Assembly (NCBI RefSeq): GCF_905147045.1
Contig: NC_065902.1
Coordinates: 7,075,377 to 7,139,376, forward strand
Source of the DNA: Nymphalis io
Lineage: Eukaryota > Arthropoda > Insecta > Lepidoptera > Nymphalidae
Length of the DNA: 64,000 nucleotides
Direction of reading: 5' to 3'
The notes under the pieces are model-generated. The model did not search any database. It saw only the letters and a program-made list of their open reading frames with translations, and was not told where the DNA came from. The stretch's first letter is position 1. The number at the start of each line of letters is the position of its first letter. Shown piece by piece: positions 37,862 to 49,273 of this stretch. The position numbers and the translations under genes were made by a program.

Positions 37862-37906
<45 letters not shown>
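37862..37906. repeat. (TA)n microsatellite
   Basis: About 22 TA units, uninterrupted. Confidence 0.95.
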
Positions 37907-37911
<5 letters not shown>

Positions 37912-39089
37912 GACAGCTATAATTTTTTTTCATGTGAACATAGAAGATGAGTCATGGCCTGGGAAACCCTTTTAACCGTAATATAGTCAAATATATATGA
38001 CCGCTAAAAAATTATGTTATATATAGGAAATAATACTACGTTATTTAAAAAACCGTCAGAATTCATCTTGTTTCAAAGAAAAGCGAAAGTTCGAACCCAT
38101 CGAATTACAAGCCTAATACAATAACCTGTCCGCTCTCGTAACTAAAGGTCCAGTACCAAGAGCAGCACCAGCTGGTCGTCGATCGTTAATACGGATTTTG
38201 CAATAATCGGTCAGTTGGTTTTCAGGGTTAGGCTGATGATATTGTATAATAAATTGTTTAATTTAATAGTTTTACAAGATTCTGACATGAAGATTAGTAG
38301 CGAATGTGTTGCTTTTATACTTGTAATAAAATATTATAGTACAAAATTTTGTTCTTTCTAATTATTACTCCTAGAAACTCATTAACATGAGTCGTAACGA
38401 TATATTATGCAGGTATTCGAGTTTTCAGCGTTTCAGTTACTTAACACTTTGTAATTTACAAACATAACCCAATATCGTTGCTTAAAGCATTATAACCTTT
38501 ATTTATAACAATGTAAAGGCTAAAAAGCCGTCCATAAAACTACAGTATATTTCTCAGTCAGGTACAATACTCTTGGCTCGTAAGTCAGGTTATCTAAAAT
38601 CTGGACATGCGCTAACCGTTACATATACCTGCAATATTTTAAGCCGCGGTTTTAGCCTCCTACTGAAATGAAATACATTTCACATCTTATTTATAAAACT
38701 AAAGTTGCTATAAAACTTAACAAGGTATATTATTAATTAAAAAAACTAAAGAAACAAGCTTGAAGTATTAATAGGTATTTTATTTGGGTAACAGCTGGTG
38801 CCCACGATTTCGTCCTCGTTTTCGTGCTCTGTTACTCTTTCTTCATCACCCTCTCGTTATTTGATAAATTTATTCCATATAAAGACACACGGTTTCTACT
38901 GTTTTATTATATATACAGATAACGCATCGATTAATGCATTATATATGTGCTTTATTGTACATTACGATATATGTATAAGGTAATATAAGGAACAGGAGAT
39001 AAAAGTAATGTACCAAACGTTGTTTTATCGCAAAGAGATCCATTCAGACATACATTGGATAAAATTGATTGATAAAAACGTAATATCTT
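37907..39089. other. Anonymous AT-rich DNA
   Basis: No supported gene. The segment near 38795-38850 (CCCACGATTTCGTCCTCG) may be a relic of a dispersed lepidopteran repeat. Confidence 0.4.
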
Positions 39090-39220
39090 AATATATATTA
39101 ACATTATAAATATGAAAGTTACTCTGTCTGTCAAGATTTCACGGCTAAATCGATATTCATTAAATTTGGTTTGAAGCAAGCTTGAAGCCCAACAAAGGTT
39201 ATAGGCTTTTTTTACCTATT
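39090..39220 (+). repeat. Dispersed repeat F, clearest copy
   Basis: AACATTATAAATATGAAAG, TTACTCTGTCTGTCAAGATT, CACGGCTAAATCGATATTC and a final GGTTATAGGCTTTTTTTACC follow the order I know for a very abundant lepidopteran dispersed repeat. The class (MITE, Helitron or other) cannot be assigned here. Confidence 0.5.
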
Positions 39221-39742
39221 ACCTGCCCCCTTTCTCTAACGCTTGAGCGCGTCCATAACTAATTTAAAATACGAGTATATATTAAAATATATTCGTATTT
39301 TAAATTTGAATCATAACTAATAAATTTAATTATTCTTATTTATTTACATATGAATATTCACAAATTCTTGTAGTTTAAATTTTATATACAATGTTTGTAA
39401 TCCTAAAAATATTCCGTTTTCTTTTTATTTGAATCTTAAATACTATTATCTTAATAACAAAACACATAATTAGAATACAATAATCGTAATTAATAAATAT
39501 TATATAAATTAAATCTTTATTAAAAATAATTTTTAGAAAGAATTTACCTTTTACCATTCGTAATTAATCTTAAGTGAACTAAAAAGTTTTAATTAAAAAC
39601 GTGTAATGAATTTTAAGCTGAATCTATATAAAAAGGTTTAATTAAAACGACTCAAAGAGAAATAGGCAATAAATTTTATTGAAAATATAACTTTAAGCAA
39701 CAATCAAACGTGACTTCAAGTTATAAGAAGTTTAAAAAACTT
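39221..39742. other. Anonymous AT-rich DNA
   Basis: No gene. This is the left flank of the RTE-type insertion. Confidence 0.45.
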
Positions 39743-41254
39743 ACGTATCTAGAGCATTACCGTGTTGCTTAACAAACAACACGGTAATGTCTCTCCTCCA
39801 GAACTGCCTCCTAATCTCGGACTTGTTGCACCGGTAGCACCTGACGAGGTACTCAAATGTCTTCGTACAATGAAAAACCGAAAAGCCGTAGACGACTTGC
39901 CGATTGAAGCGTGGAAAGCGATGGGTTCTCATGGTGTGAACCTACTTACTGACCTTTTTAACCAAATGCTTACCGGAAGATGCCCAACTCTTGGAGATTG
40001 AGTATCATTACTTCAGTATATAAAGGCAAAGGTAGTGTACAGGACTGCGAAAGCTACCGCGGTATTAAGGTTATGTGCCACACCATGAAACTCTTCGAAC
40101 GCGTAATCGATTCAAGGCTCCGGCAAGAATGTACTGTCTCGGAATGTCAATACGGGTTTCGCCCAGGCTGTGGAACTATAGACCCCATCTTCGCCCTAAG
40201 AATACTAGCCGAAGCCCACAGGGAAAAGAAGAAGCCGCTGTACATGGCGTTTCTAGACCTGCAAAAGGCATTTTACTGCGTCCCACGCCAAATTATATGG
40301 TGGGCTTTGAAGATGAAGAACGTGCCACAAATCTATATTGACATTATCCGAGACATGTACCATAATTCGGAATCATTAGTAAGGACCGCCGTTGGCGACA
40401 CACACCCTTTCCCGATCACAGTTGGTGTCCACCAAGGCTCAGCCCTGAGTCCTTTTCTGTTCAGTAGTGCTTGACGTTGTCACAGTGAAAGCCCATAAGC
40501 CGTCTCCCTGGCTCATGATGTATGCTGAAGCAAAAGGTGAACCAGTGGAAGAGCGTGCTAGAGATATGACCTGTGGCAGTACGGACCCCGAACCCATAAA
40601 GACAGGCGGAGAATCCGTTATCAAGACGGAAAAGTTTAAATACCTCGGGTCCGTACTGCATGAGTCTGGTACAGTCGACCACGACGTCAGAGCTCGAATA
40701 AACGCAGCCTGGGCCAAATGGCGGGAAGTCACCGGGGTAATCTGTGATCGCAGGATACCGGTGAAATTAAAGGGCCTTGTGTACAAGTGCATCATCCGAC
40801 CAGTCTTATTGTACGGCAGCGAGACGTGGCCAGCTCTCGCGAGACACGTTCAGCAACTTCACGTCGCGGAAATGAAGATGCTGCGGTGGATGTGTGGCGT
40901 TACGCGACTAGATCGCATTCGTAACGAGCAAATTCGTGGTAGCCTTGGAGTTTGCGATGTAGCGGATAAGTTGCAGGAAAGCCGTCTGCGTCGGTTTGGC
41001 CACATTAGCCGCAGACCACCAGACTATGTCGGGAACCGATGCCTGGACTTTATTGTCGAAGGCCCTAGATCCCGCGGCAGGCCCAAGAAGCGCTGGCTCG
41101 ATGTTGTGAGGGACGGTATAAGAGAGCACAATCTCACTAAGGAGGACGCTTTAGATCGGGCAAAGTGGAGGCATAGATGCAGTTAAGCGAACCCTGGCGT
41201 TACTAGGCCGGGAAAACTCTAGGCAGAAGAAGAAGAAGAAGACGTATCTAGAGC
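39743..41254 (+). mobile_element. RTE-type LINE, 5'-truncated, with 13-bp target site duplication
   Basis: ACGTATCTAGAGC occurs at 39743-39755 and exactly again at 41242-41254 and bounds the insertion 39756-41241. The 3' end is AGGCAG(AAG)n, a short tandem-repeat tail as is usual for RTE-clade elements, not poly(A). The 5' truncation lies within ORF2, just before the reverse transcriptase. The 5' junction carries a 12-bp inverted duplication (39756-39767 with 39777-39788, 9-nt loop), so the first bases are a snap-back copy. The preserved target site duplication suggests a fairly young insertion. Confidence 0.92.
39777..41186 (+). pseudogene. RTE-type reverse transcriptase, broken
   Basis: Translation in three pieces gives the 3' part of an RTE-clade ORF2. 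Readable RT blocks are NRKAVDDLPIEAWKA, then SWRLSIITSVYKGKG, YGFRPGCGT, FLDLQKAF and GVHQGSALSPFLF. After the RT come KYLGSVL, LLYGSETWPA, RWMCGVTRLDRIRNEQIRG and a basic end. The frame shifts near 39985 and again near 40470. The catalytic YxDD block is lost: the text reads LMMYAE and then jumps forward with roughly 20-30 residues missing. The copy cannot encode an active enzyme. It ends at a stop near 41184 just before the AAG tail. Clade assignment rests on the C-terminal motifs and the tail type. Confidence 0.9.
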
Positions 41255-41478
41255 GATAAAAACGAATAACTATTTAAAAAAATTACCGAACGTGATAAAT
41301 AAAAATTATAAATTTAATCATTAATTCAGCAGTTAATTGAGGTTCTTTACCGTTTTTATTACTCATTGATAGTAGTTAAGTCAATTAAGTAATGATCCTG
41401 GCTCGACTCCAGGCACAAGCTTTTTACAATTTTCATATTATCGTACTAATATATATATATATATAATAGACACATCAA

Positions 41479-41600
41479 AGCAAAACAGTAGTACTTAGTA
41501 ACTACAAGCACGAGGGCAACCTTTCGGTTGATATTTCTTACAATGGCAATTTCTATGAGCGGTGGTAACCACTAACTATGAGTTAGTCCATTTACCCATC
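41479..41600 (+). mobile_element. SINE family B fragment, old
   Basis: GTTGATATTTCTTACAATGG, then CAATTTCTATGAGCGGTGG and AACCACTAACTATGAGTTAG follow the tail half of family B. The stem-loop is decayed. Confidence 0.45.
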
Positions 41601-41876
41601 CGAATAGCTATCATGAATGTTGAAAGTTGTATATTTTTCATTGACACACTAGTAAATATAATAAATACACAGAACCTTAAATCAATACAAATAAAAATTA
41701 AAAATAGTTACTGTATTTATTACTATTTCTTTATCAAGATCGTGTATTACATTTTCTTAAATCTAAAGACTTATCAATTGTAAAATCTATAAAAAGAATT
41801 TACATACAATAATCTATTCATGTAACGCTTATTTTTCCAGTTCAACAATGCTAGTACCTAACAAAGTACGTACAAA

Positions 41877-41925
41877 GAGTGGCTGCTAAGTTTCTTGCTG
41901 ACTAGAATCCACACTCCGAGCCTTT
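41877..41925 (+). repeat. Dispersed retroposon 3' fragment
   Basis: Similar to 2565-2625 (shared CTAAGTTTC and TAGAATC.ACA.TCCGA blocks). Confidence 0.35.
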
Positions 41926-42379
41926 GAGAGCATCTTTGTATAAATATCTAGCGGACAAGTATATCGATCAAAGCCTTATCGGTACGTATTCGAAGTTCAA
42001 TGTTCTTCAGTGGGCAGAAGGATCTTTAATTACATTTGTTTCATCCCTAGAAATTCTATTTCAGCAACGTCTTGTTTCTAACAAAGTGTTCCCTTCTCTT
42101 ATACGTTTCTCTAATCTCACTGTTTACTTGAAACGTAGTAAACTAAGTGGTATGGTGTTAGTTTGTTCCTCTCGACACGGACAGGGAGCCCTTGACGGTC
42201 GATCTCTTTCAATTAACTCGAGGACCCTTCGTGAGGAATGTGTAGCTGTAGTCTCCTGCACATTTCTAAATTGCTTAAAGTTTTCACTTTAATTATTATT
42301 AGCAATTATCAAGTATCTCTCTCATAATTGGAATGCGACTTTTTACTTGAAGTTAATTATATTTTAAAATAATAATCAG
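41926..42379. other. Unassigned open stretch
   Basis: A frame of 122 codons runs 41924-42292 on the plus strand but starts with TTG. The local GC content is a little higher than the surroundings. No domain is recognised. It could be part of an unknown repeat, since it begins at the retroposon fragment 41877-41925. Confidence 0.3.
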
Positions 42380-42483
42380 AAGTCTGGGCAGGTACTACTT
42401 ACTCGTCTCAACATATTTTACCGCCAAACAGCAATACTTGGTATTGTTGTGATTGAAGGGTGAGTGAGCCTATGTAACTACGG
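42380..42483 (+). mobile_element. SINE family B head fragment
   Basis: GTCTGGGCAGGTACTACTTA through GGTATTGTTGTGATTGAAGG and GTGAGTGAGCC, the head third of family B. It breaks off at 42483 next to an inverted copy. Confidence 0.7.
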
Positions 42484-42488
42484 ACATA

Positions 42489-42750
42489 CTTTGTTTTCTT
42501 ATAGAATAGGAAGGCGGCGGCAATGGGCACCTGATGGTAAGTGGTAACCAACGCCATCGCTTACATAGCCAATGCACCACCAACCTTGGGAACTAAGATT
42601 TTATGTCCCTTGTGCCTGTAATTACATTGGCTCACTTACCCTTTAAACCGGAACACAACAATATCACGTACTGCTGTTTTACGGTAGAATATCTGATGAG
42701 AGGGTGGTACCTACCCAGACGAACTTGCACAAAGCCCTACTGCCAGTGAA
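42489..42750 (-). mobile_element. SINE family B, reverse copy
   Basis: Tail at the left (TTTTCTTATAGAATAGGAAG), head at the right ending CCCTACTGCCAGT. The stem-loop has one change (GCACCTGATGGTAAGTGGT). About 30 bp are missing between CACCAACGCC and ATCGCTTAC. With 42380-42483 it forms an inverted pair. Confidence 0.8.
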
Positions 42751-42924
42751 TAACATTTTAATTCCCAAGGCTATTGGCCCATATTTATTTATTTATTTAT
42801 TATATATATATATATATATATATTTATATTTATTTATTTCCGATATATTGGGAAACAGGCAAATATATATATCCAAAAAAATTTTCGTTTTATATTTTGT
42901 AATGAATCAATTATAAATATTATG

Positions 42925-42985
42925 AAATTTGAAATGGACGCATTAAACGTCTGTCTGTCTGATATACAATTCCGGAACAGCGAAT
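42925..42985 (+). repeat. Dispersed repeat F fragment
   Basis: TTGAAATGGACGCATTAAAC, GTCTGTCTGTCTGATA and TTCCGGAAC resemble parts of repeat F. Confidence 0.3.
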
Positions 42986-45220
42986 TTGAGAGATAATTTA
43001 AATGTCATTTTTATGTGAAACAATTTTCTTGAAAGCTCTCATTATTTAAAAAAAAATATCATTCTTTATATTTCTCGTTATTGGTATATTTTTCAAATTT
43101 ATATTTAATATAAATGAATAATAGAGGTATTCATTAAAATATTTGTTTCAACAATATGTTTTCGAGTATTTATTACATATATATATATATTCATTTTTCA
43201 TTAATTAATCATTATATCAAATGCTTTTTCATTTAATTGAAATCGGACTTAAAACTTTCTTATTTAGATACAATTATTAATAAGAAAAAAAATCATGACT
43301 TGAAATTAATATAAATAATAAAATGATACAAAACGAATTTAAAATATAGTTATAGTTACGAAAAAGATGAAGTTAAAAAAATTGTGTAACAAACATTTAA
43401 AAAGGTTTTGACACAAAAAGTTATAAGAGAAAAACATGATATTCTTAATAATAATTACCTACCGACTATACAAGTGAGGTAAGGTAATCTTTCGTAAATG
43501 CTTATAAATCTTTTTGACGACGCAACAATAAGCCGCTGAAAATTCAATTAGGCATCTGTCGACGCTTGACTAACCACGATGCGGCTCGTGCGTGATACGC
43601 ACAGAAGGGCACGTACAAAGAGCTCTTGATCTGACCTTCCACTAGACAGCGGTACGCTCAAGTTACCGGCGCTTCAATACTCCATTCATTCGTATTACCG
43701 ATCGTATATGTTCAATACTCGTGGTGAACCACTAAAGAAGGCTTGTAATGGTACAGCCGTAAAATGATCCTATTGACTTTTGCTTAAATTGGAGCAAAAT
43801 AGTGAGTTTAATTTTGAAATTTCAGTTTTACTTTCTAATATTGAACTTCTTAAGGTGATATATAATTATAGTAAATATATCACTCAAGTTGCGAAAAGCT
43901 GGGTGATGGAGTGAATTATATTAATTTTAACTAAATAAAATTACAAGCAACGCTACGCTTCCTATGGACGGATGGCAAAAGTCTATCCTTTTATACGAGA
44001 AATTTCACAAGTACGTTGATGCTTTTGACAGTTTCAAAGAAGCTATTCTGATTTATTATACCCGTCACGCATCTGAGTGTCTTTCGATTCGGTCCTCGTC
44101 GAAATAATGTACCGTTTAATAAACGGAAGCTGTCCATTAAATATTTGTCAATATCTTACATATGTTCATTTTTTTAAAGTTTAAGTTTAGTTTTTAGATT
44201 TAAAAAGGTATAATGAGCTGAGGTGGTAAGAGGTTACCTTTACGATCAAACACTACCACTTAAAATAATATAGCTTCTTCTCGCGATCGAATTGAAAGGT
44301 TTAAACCGAACAGCAGTACAAATTACTGCATTAAAAACCTGGTAGTTAGTACCTATAGCCGCACGGGTAAGGCGGTTAGAAAAAGGTAAAAAAACACGCT
44401 TTTTATTAATAAGTCTTACATTAATTACTAGTGATGGCGTTCAGGACAATACCATCAGTTATTCTACCACCAAACATCAAACAATATATCTTTGTATTCA
44501 TATGTATCAATTTTAACCCGCTTTTAGTGAAAAAGGAGCACACTGTTCATAATTTATTATTTCTAAGTAATGGTAGCACCAATTGTTAGGTAAATTATTA
44601 TAATGAATCTTATTCAAAATATCTTAGCATCAATTATAAAATCCGGACATAATTATGTACACGAAACGTCATATATAATCGTTTTTTTCTAATGACGGCT
44701 TATCATTTAGTGCAGAAAAAAACAATATTGAAATAATGTCTTAATAATCAAGATGATTTACAGTAGCTAATGGGAATAAAATTACTATAGTTATACATTT
44801 TATTTTGTGGAAAAAGTATATTAAATAGAGCACGTCCCGTGGACGGGTCTGTTTGAGTGAGAAATCAATTTGTTCTACCGTATTCATTTATGTGATTCGA
44901 GAGTTTCCATTTATTCGAACGCAAATTGGAAAAGGGCCTGACTGAGTTGTCAACTGCGACTTGCAGTCTCGATTACGAATACTCGATTTAAGAAATCGAG
45001 AAAAATATATATTGAAACAAAAGAAATATTACATGTTTTTTATTGACAGTTGGCGCCATATAGTTAATAGTGAGTAAGAAACAAGATTAAAGGACATTCG
45101 ATAATAATGAAATAAGTATCGATTTTAAATAGAATACATTTAGAACATTTTTATGGAAATACTTTTCAAGTATTTTTATTTAATACAATAAAGATATAAA
45201 TTTTAACCATAATAACTTTG
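42986..45220. other. Anonymous DNA
   Basis: No supported gene. A GC-richer, non-repetitive patch at 43540-43720 might be regulatory or an untranslated exon. A weak family B-like scrap lies near 44455-44500. Confidence 0.4.
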
Positions 45221-45348
45221 ACCGAGTAAGTACCATTTCTTCAACCACAAAATATTTTGTATTTTTTGATAGCAATTTTGAAGAGTGAGTAAACCAATAA
45301 AATTACAGATAAATTGGATATAACATCTTAGATTACATTTCCTTGGTG
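45221..45348 (+). mobile_element. SINE family B, head half, old
   Basis: GAGTAAGTACCATTTCTTC, AATTTTGAAGAGTGAGTAAA and ATATAACATCTTAGATTAC follow the head half of family B with many changes. It stops where a second copy begins at 45351. Confidence 0.55.
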
Positions 45349-45350
45349 AT

Positions 45351-45528
45351 AGGGGTGAGTGAGCCAGTGTAACTGCATGCACAAGGGACTTAACATTTAG
45401 TTCCCAAGCTTGCTGGCGCATTGTTGATGTAAGGAACAGTTGTTATTTCTTACAGTGCTTATGTCTATGGTGGCATCACTTACCATCAGGTGGCCCATTA
45501 GCTTGTCCACCTACCTATTTTATAAAGA
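45351..45528 (+). mobile_element. SINE family B, 5'-truncated
   Basis: Starts GGGGTGAGTGAGCCAGTGTA and ends CCTATTTTATAAAG. The stem-loop ATCACTTACCATCAGGTGG (45475-45493) has one change from the shared 19-nt motif. Confidence 0.8.
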
Positions 45529-48109
45529 GAAAATGTAATAATTTCACCTAATTACATACAGGTCATGTCCACTTATTATCGCACACATTCTCATCCGCCT
45601 TTCTAAAATAAATAAAAACATATTTTATAGCTTTTAGAATTGAGATTTATAAAATTGAATCAGAATTTGAGCTTGTCCTCCATGAATCTTGTTTCCGATA
45701 TTTCATTTCAAAAGACTATTATTCGAAACTCTTACGGTAACAATGGTTACAAAAATTCACATTCGCTATTCTTTTCTTGTCATAAAAAATTAAGTCAAAT
45801 TGAATTTAATGGAAGAATGAAAGTTACATTAATATACTCAATTTTTATCTCATACGAACTGAAGTTTTATTGGTATTAAAATAAAAATACAAATGATATT
45901 GCGTACAACCCCACTCAAATTTTACTGCATGCATATGAAGCGATTTATATTTCTTAATTTGAAAAAAAAAATGTATAGTATAAATATTTATGATATTTAA
46001 ATTCTAAAACGGAAATGACCTTGTGTAAAATGTATATGTGAAATTAAAGTAAAGGTCAACAGCTGTTGAGTTTTTTTATATATTTAGTTAGTATTTGTGT
46101 AATTTTTCGGATTTCGTTAATCGTATTTCGTTCTTACCTAGTTCGTTCGTTCGTTCGTTCTAGTTTTGAAATAAAAATAAATTGCATAATTTCTCTATTT
46201 TGAGTATTAGTGATGATGTTTATATTTTCTTTTTCTAAATCTCCGGCAGCATGTAAATAGGTGTGTGTATAGAAACGACTTACTAAAGAAGGATATGGCA
46301 CAGGTATCGCGCACACTAGCAGTGTTAGAGGTGCTGGGACTAATTAGCAAATTATGAGCGTGGTAACAACGAAACAGTAAAATTTCAACTGCAGAACTCA
46401 AATATCATGAAAACATGCACCTCGTTTTTACCAAAGCAAAAAATAAGCGCCATATTGAGGTAAAGTATAGCACAGTTATATAATCACACGAACTGACCAT
46501 GTACAGGACTGACGGGCAAAGCTGTATGGTAACAACGAAAGTACAGATTCACAATAGCGTATCCCGTACAGTTGCAGTATCGTGTCATGGGAAAAGTATT
46601 CATAGATACACAATGATGTAACTGGAATTATGCAACTGCATTTTTCTTCCGGAAGGACGAGACTGTTCCAAGCAAAGCGATAATAACACACAATTAATGT
46701 AATAGTGAAAAAAATCAATTAAAAATGATTTATTTATTTTAATATTGTTAAACATTGTATTCATATCGTTACATAGCGCCTTATTATTTATAACGATTCA
46801 CTAAAAAAGCGACTCAAAAAAGAACGGCCTCTACCGTTTGTGAAAATAGGAAAATTATATGATTGTTTTAATTAAATTAATTTCTGGCTTCGACTTTAGT
46901 TTTGATCGAATCAATATAGTTTTGGTTATTAGTTTCGTATTAAGTATGCTATAATGGTAAACAATCTATAGAAATTATCTATTTCATCTCTTCCAATTTA
47001 CCCGTATAGGTAAAACTACCAATTTCGGATAACAAACATTTTTTAAAATCAGGCTAGCTCGGGGCTAATCGAAAACTGTAATGAATCAAAGGCTGGTTGC
47101 GTAGTTCAGACAGCTTTTGCAACTCATTTCTTTTATTTTTATTCCGGCTGCTTCGTTAGCTAGCTCTGAATCGAAATCATCTTGTTATTTGCGCTTGTCT
47201 ACATTTTTTTAATGTCGCATATGTATAATACTCTCAGGGCTCTATGACGTCACAAAAGCAGGATTTTTCACAGTGCTTAAAGTAGAAAATGCATGATATT
47301 TTTATATAATGACTTTTTTTTCTCGTAATTATTGGAGAGAAAGCTCTGTCACTGTATTCTGGAAGTTATTTTATTTATGACGTAAAACAATCTATCAATT
47401 ACAAGTTATTTTTATTATTACATTTTTTTTTTAAATTGCACGTTCGCAAATCATAAGGTACCCAGAATTATTACACTACATGCTTAGCAACGACCCTTAG
47501 TTAAGGAGATAGTGAGAAAGTTCGTTGGTCTAGCACCTGATATCACTCCTATCATTCTATTGGACTATGAGAATGTGGAAATAGGGAGTACCTATATTTA
47601 AAAACACACTTGTGCACAATTATATTTTCTACATAGTGTATTTTCTACATAGTTTACAAATCAGGTAAGAAGACTGTCATCAACATTATCATTAAAGAAT
47701 ATGAAATACATAGGTGAAAAATGGCTATTTGAATAGTTAGGTATATTTTACCTCAATATTAAATATTTTGTTAACTTTACTTGATAATTTGATTTGTAAT
47801 TTACTAACGAAATACAATAACGTAAAAAATAGGTATAATAACGTAAAATAGGTAGGTATTCTTTACGTTCAAATCGCTTATTAAAATCAGAGAAAAACAA
47901 TAGCATTAAATTTGTGTTCAAACCACTGATTATTTAATAGGTGTATTGAATGTGAACAGTTTATTTAACTATTCATTAAATTGAAGAGAATGAAAAAGCA
48001 AACGTCTTATTTGATATAACTACCCCAGGTCAAGGGTCTTTGGTGGCAAAATTTTCTATTATCTGCATTGAGAAATCAATTTAATAAAGCCTTTCTTATC
48101 TACATACAA
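45529..48109. other. Anonymous DNA with microsatellite and one CRE
   Basis: No supported gene. (GTTC)n lies at 46142-46161. TGACGTCA is at 47245-47252. Short tandem duplications lie at 47625-47655 and 47815-47855. Confidence 0.4.
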
Positions 48110-48395
48110 ATCGGAGAGCTAGCAGCGAACCAGCGAGCTGTCAGACGCGGTTGTGAGGGCGTCCTGCGACAAAAGACTCCACAACGCGCCCCTTTTTGCG
48201 CCCATCCTCTTTTGAATACTGTCAGATAGTAAATTAACGTACAGACGGAGAATAATTGATTGTGAGATTATATATAAGTTGAATTTATATTCTATAAAAT
48301 ATTTAGTTTTGTAGAAAATCGAAAGGTTGCTATGACGTGATAAAGTGTGAATTATATTTATTGACCCAGTTTATTTGTGTCGAGATAAGGTAAGT
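48110..48395 (+). promoter_or_regulatory. Candidate promoter / non-coding first exon
   Basis: A GC-rich patch (AGCAGCGAACCAGCGAGCTG, GACGCGGTTGTGAGGGCG, 48120-48210) stands out from the AT-rich surroundings. About 180 bp downstream a strong splice donor, GATAAG|GTAAGT, has its GT at 48390-48391. A 5' UTR exon of a plus-strand host gene would look like this. No TATA box or start codon confirms it, and no downstream exon is seen. Confidence 0.25.
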
Positions 48396-49273
48396 ATATT
48401 GCTCGTATATACGTCTAAGTACATTAAATAAAACAATCAGAACTCGTTATACATGATCTTTGTTTTAAGATCGAGTATGAACAAATAAATAAATCATTAT
48501 TTACATGACTTTTCCAATAATATTGTACGAATATATATCTTCTTACTATTATTTCAATATATCAGAATATTGTTCCAAATATATTGTAAACAAAGAAAAA
48601 CGTAGTCGAGTTTGTAATATCCGGGGATACGAGGCATCTTCGTCGTTCTCACAAGGCTTTGGGACGCCATCAGTATATTCGAGGAATTATCTCGATTAAT
48701 CCACATCTCGTGCCTATTTTCTTTGAGTTAAAAACTGACGCACCCGACCCTTTATTCAGAGGTTTCCTCCTTTCACACTTTTTGTGAGCGTTTGCGTGAC
48801 ACTTCATTTATAATTCTGCTTAATCCAAGTGAGTGAGTTCTTACCGAATGAATTTGTAATGTTAAGATTAATGATATGTATGCGTTCACAAAGACGTCGC
48901 TTACGCTTTCTATTTATCGATTACGAATTTCTTAGTCTCAACCACGAATAAATTTACCATTTTCGAGATGGAAAAACGGCGTTAATAACTTGAAGAGAAA
49001 GAATTCGTTAAAAGACAAACGAAAGAAGATCAACCGATTCGCAACGCTTATTGAAATGTTATGTTCAAACTTGGAAGTAAATTTAATTGTCGAAGTTCAG
49101 ATTGAAAAAGTTATGGCGGTCGCATAATTCTACAAAGCGAGTTTCCGTACCCGAAAGCGTAATTATTAGATGTGTTTGTTTTGTGCAATTTGCTAAATGT
49201 AGCTTGTAGCTCCCTCTGCGCTCGTTTATCGGTGAAATTTTCTGCGCCTTTTTCTTTTTTTTTTCTTCTTTTA
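48396..49273. other. Anonymous DNA
   Basis: No supported gene. A pyrimidine-rich run (49250-49272) abuts the LINE copy. Confidence 0.4.

Noticed and set aside
41924..42292. 122-codon open frame
   Set aside because: It begins with TTG, shows no domain and starts inside a dispersed-repeat fragment. Kept only as an unassigned stretch.
44455..44500. Further SINE family B copy
   Set aside because: Only about 45 bp with weak resemblance (TATTCTACCACCAAACATCA). Too little to list as a feature.
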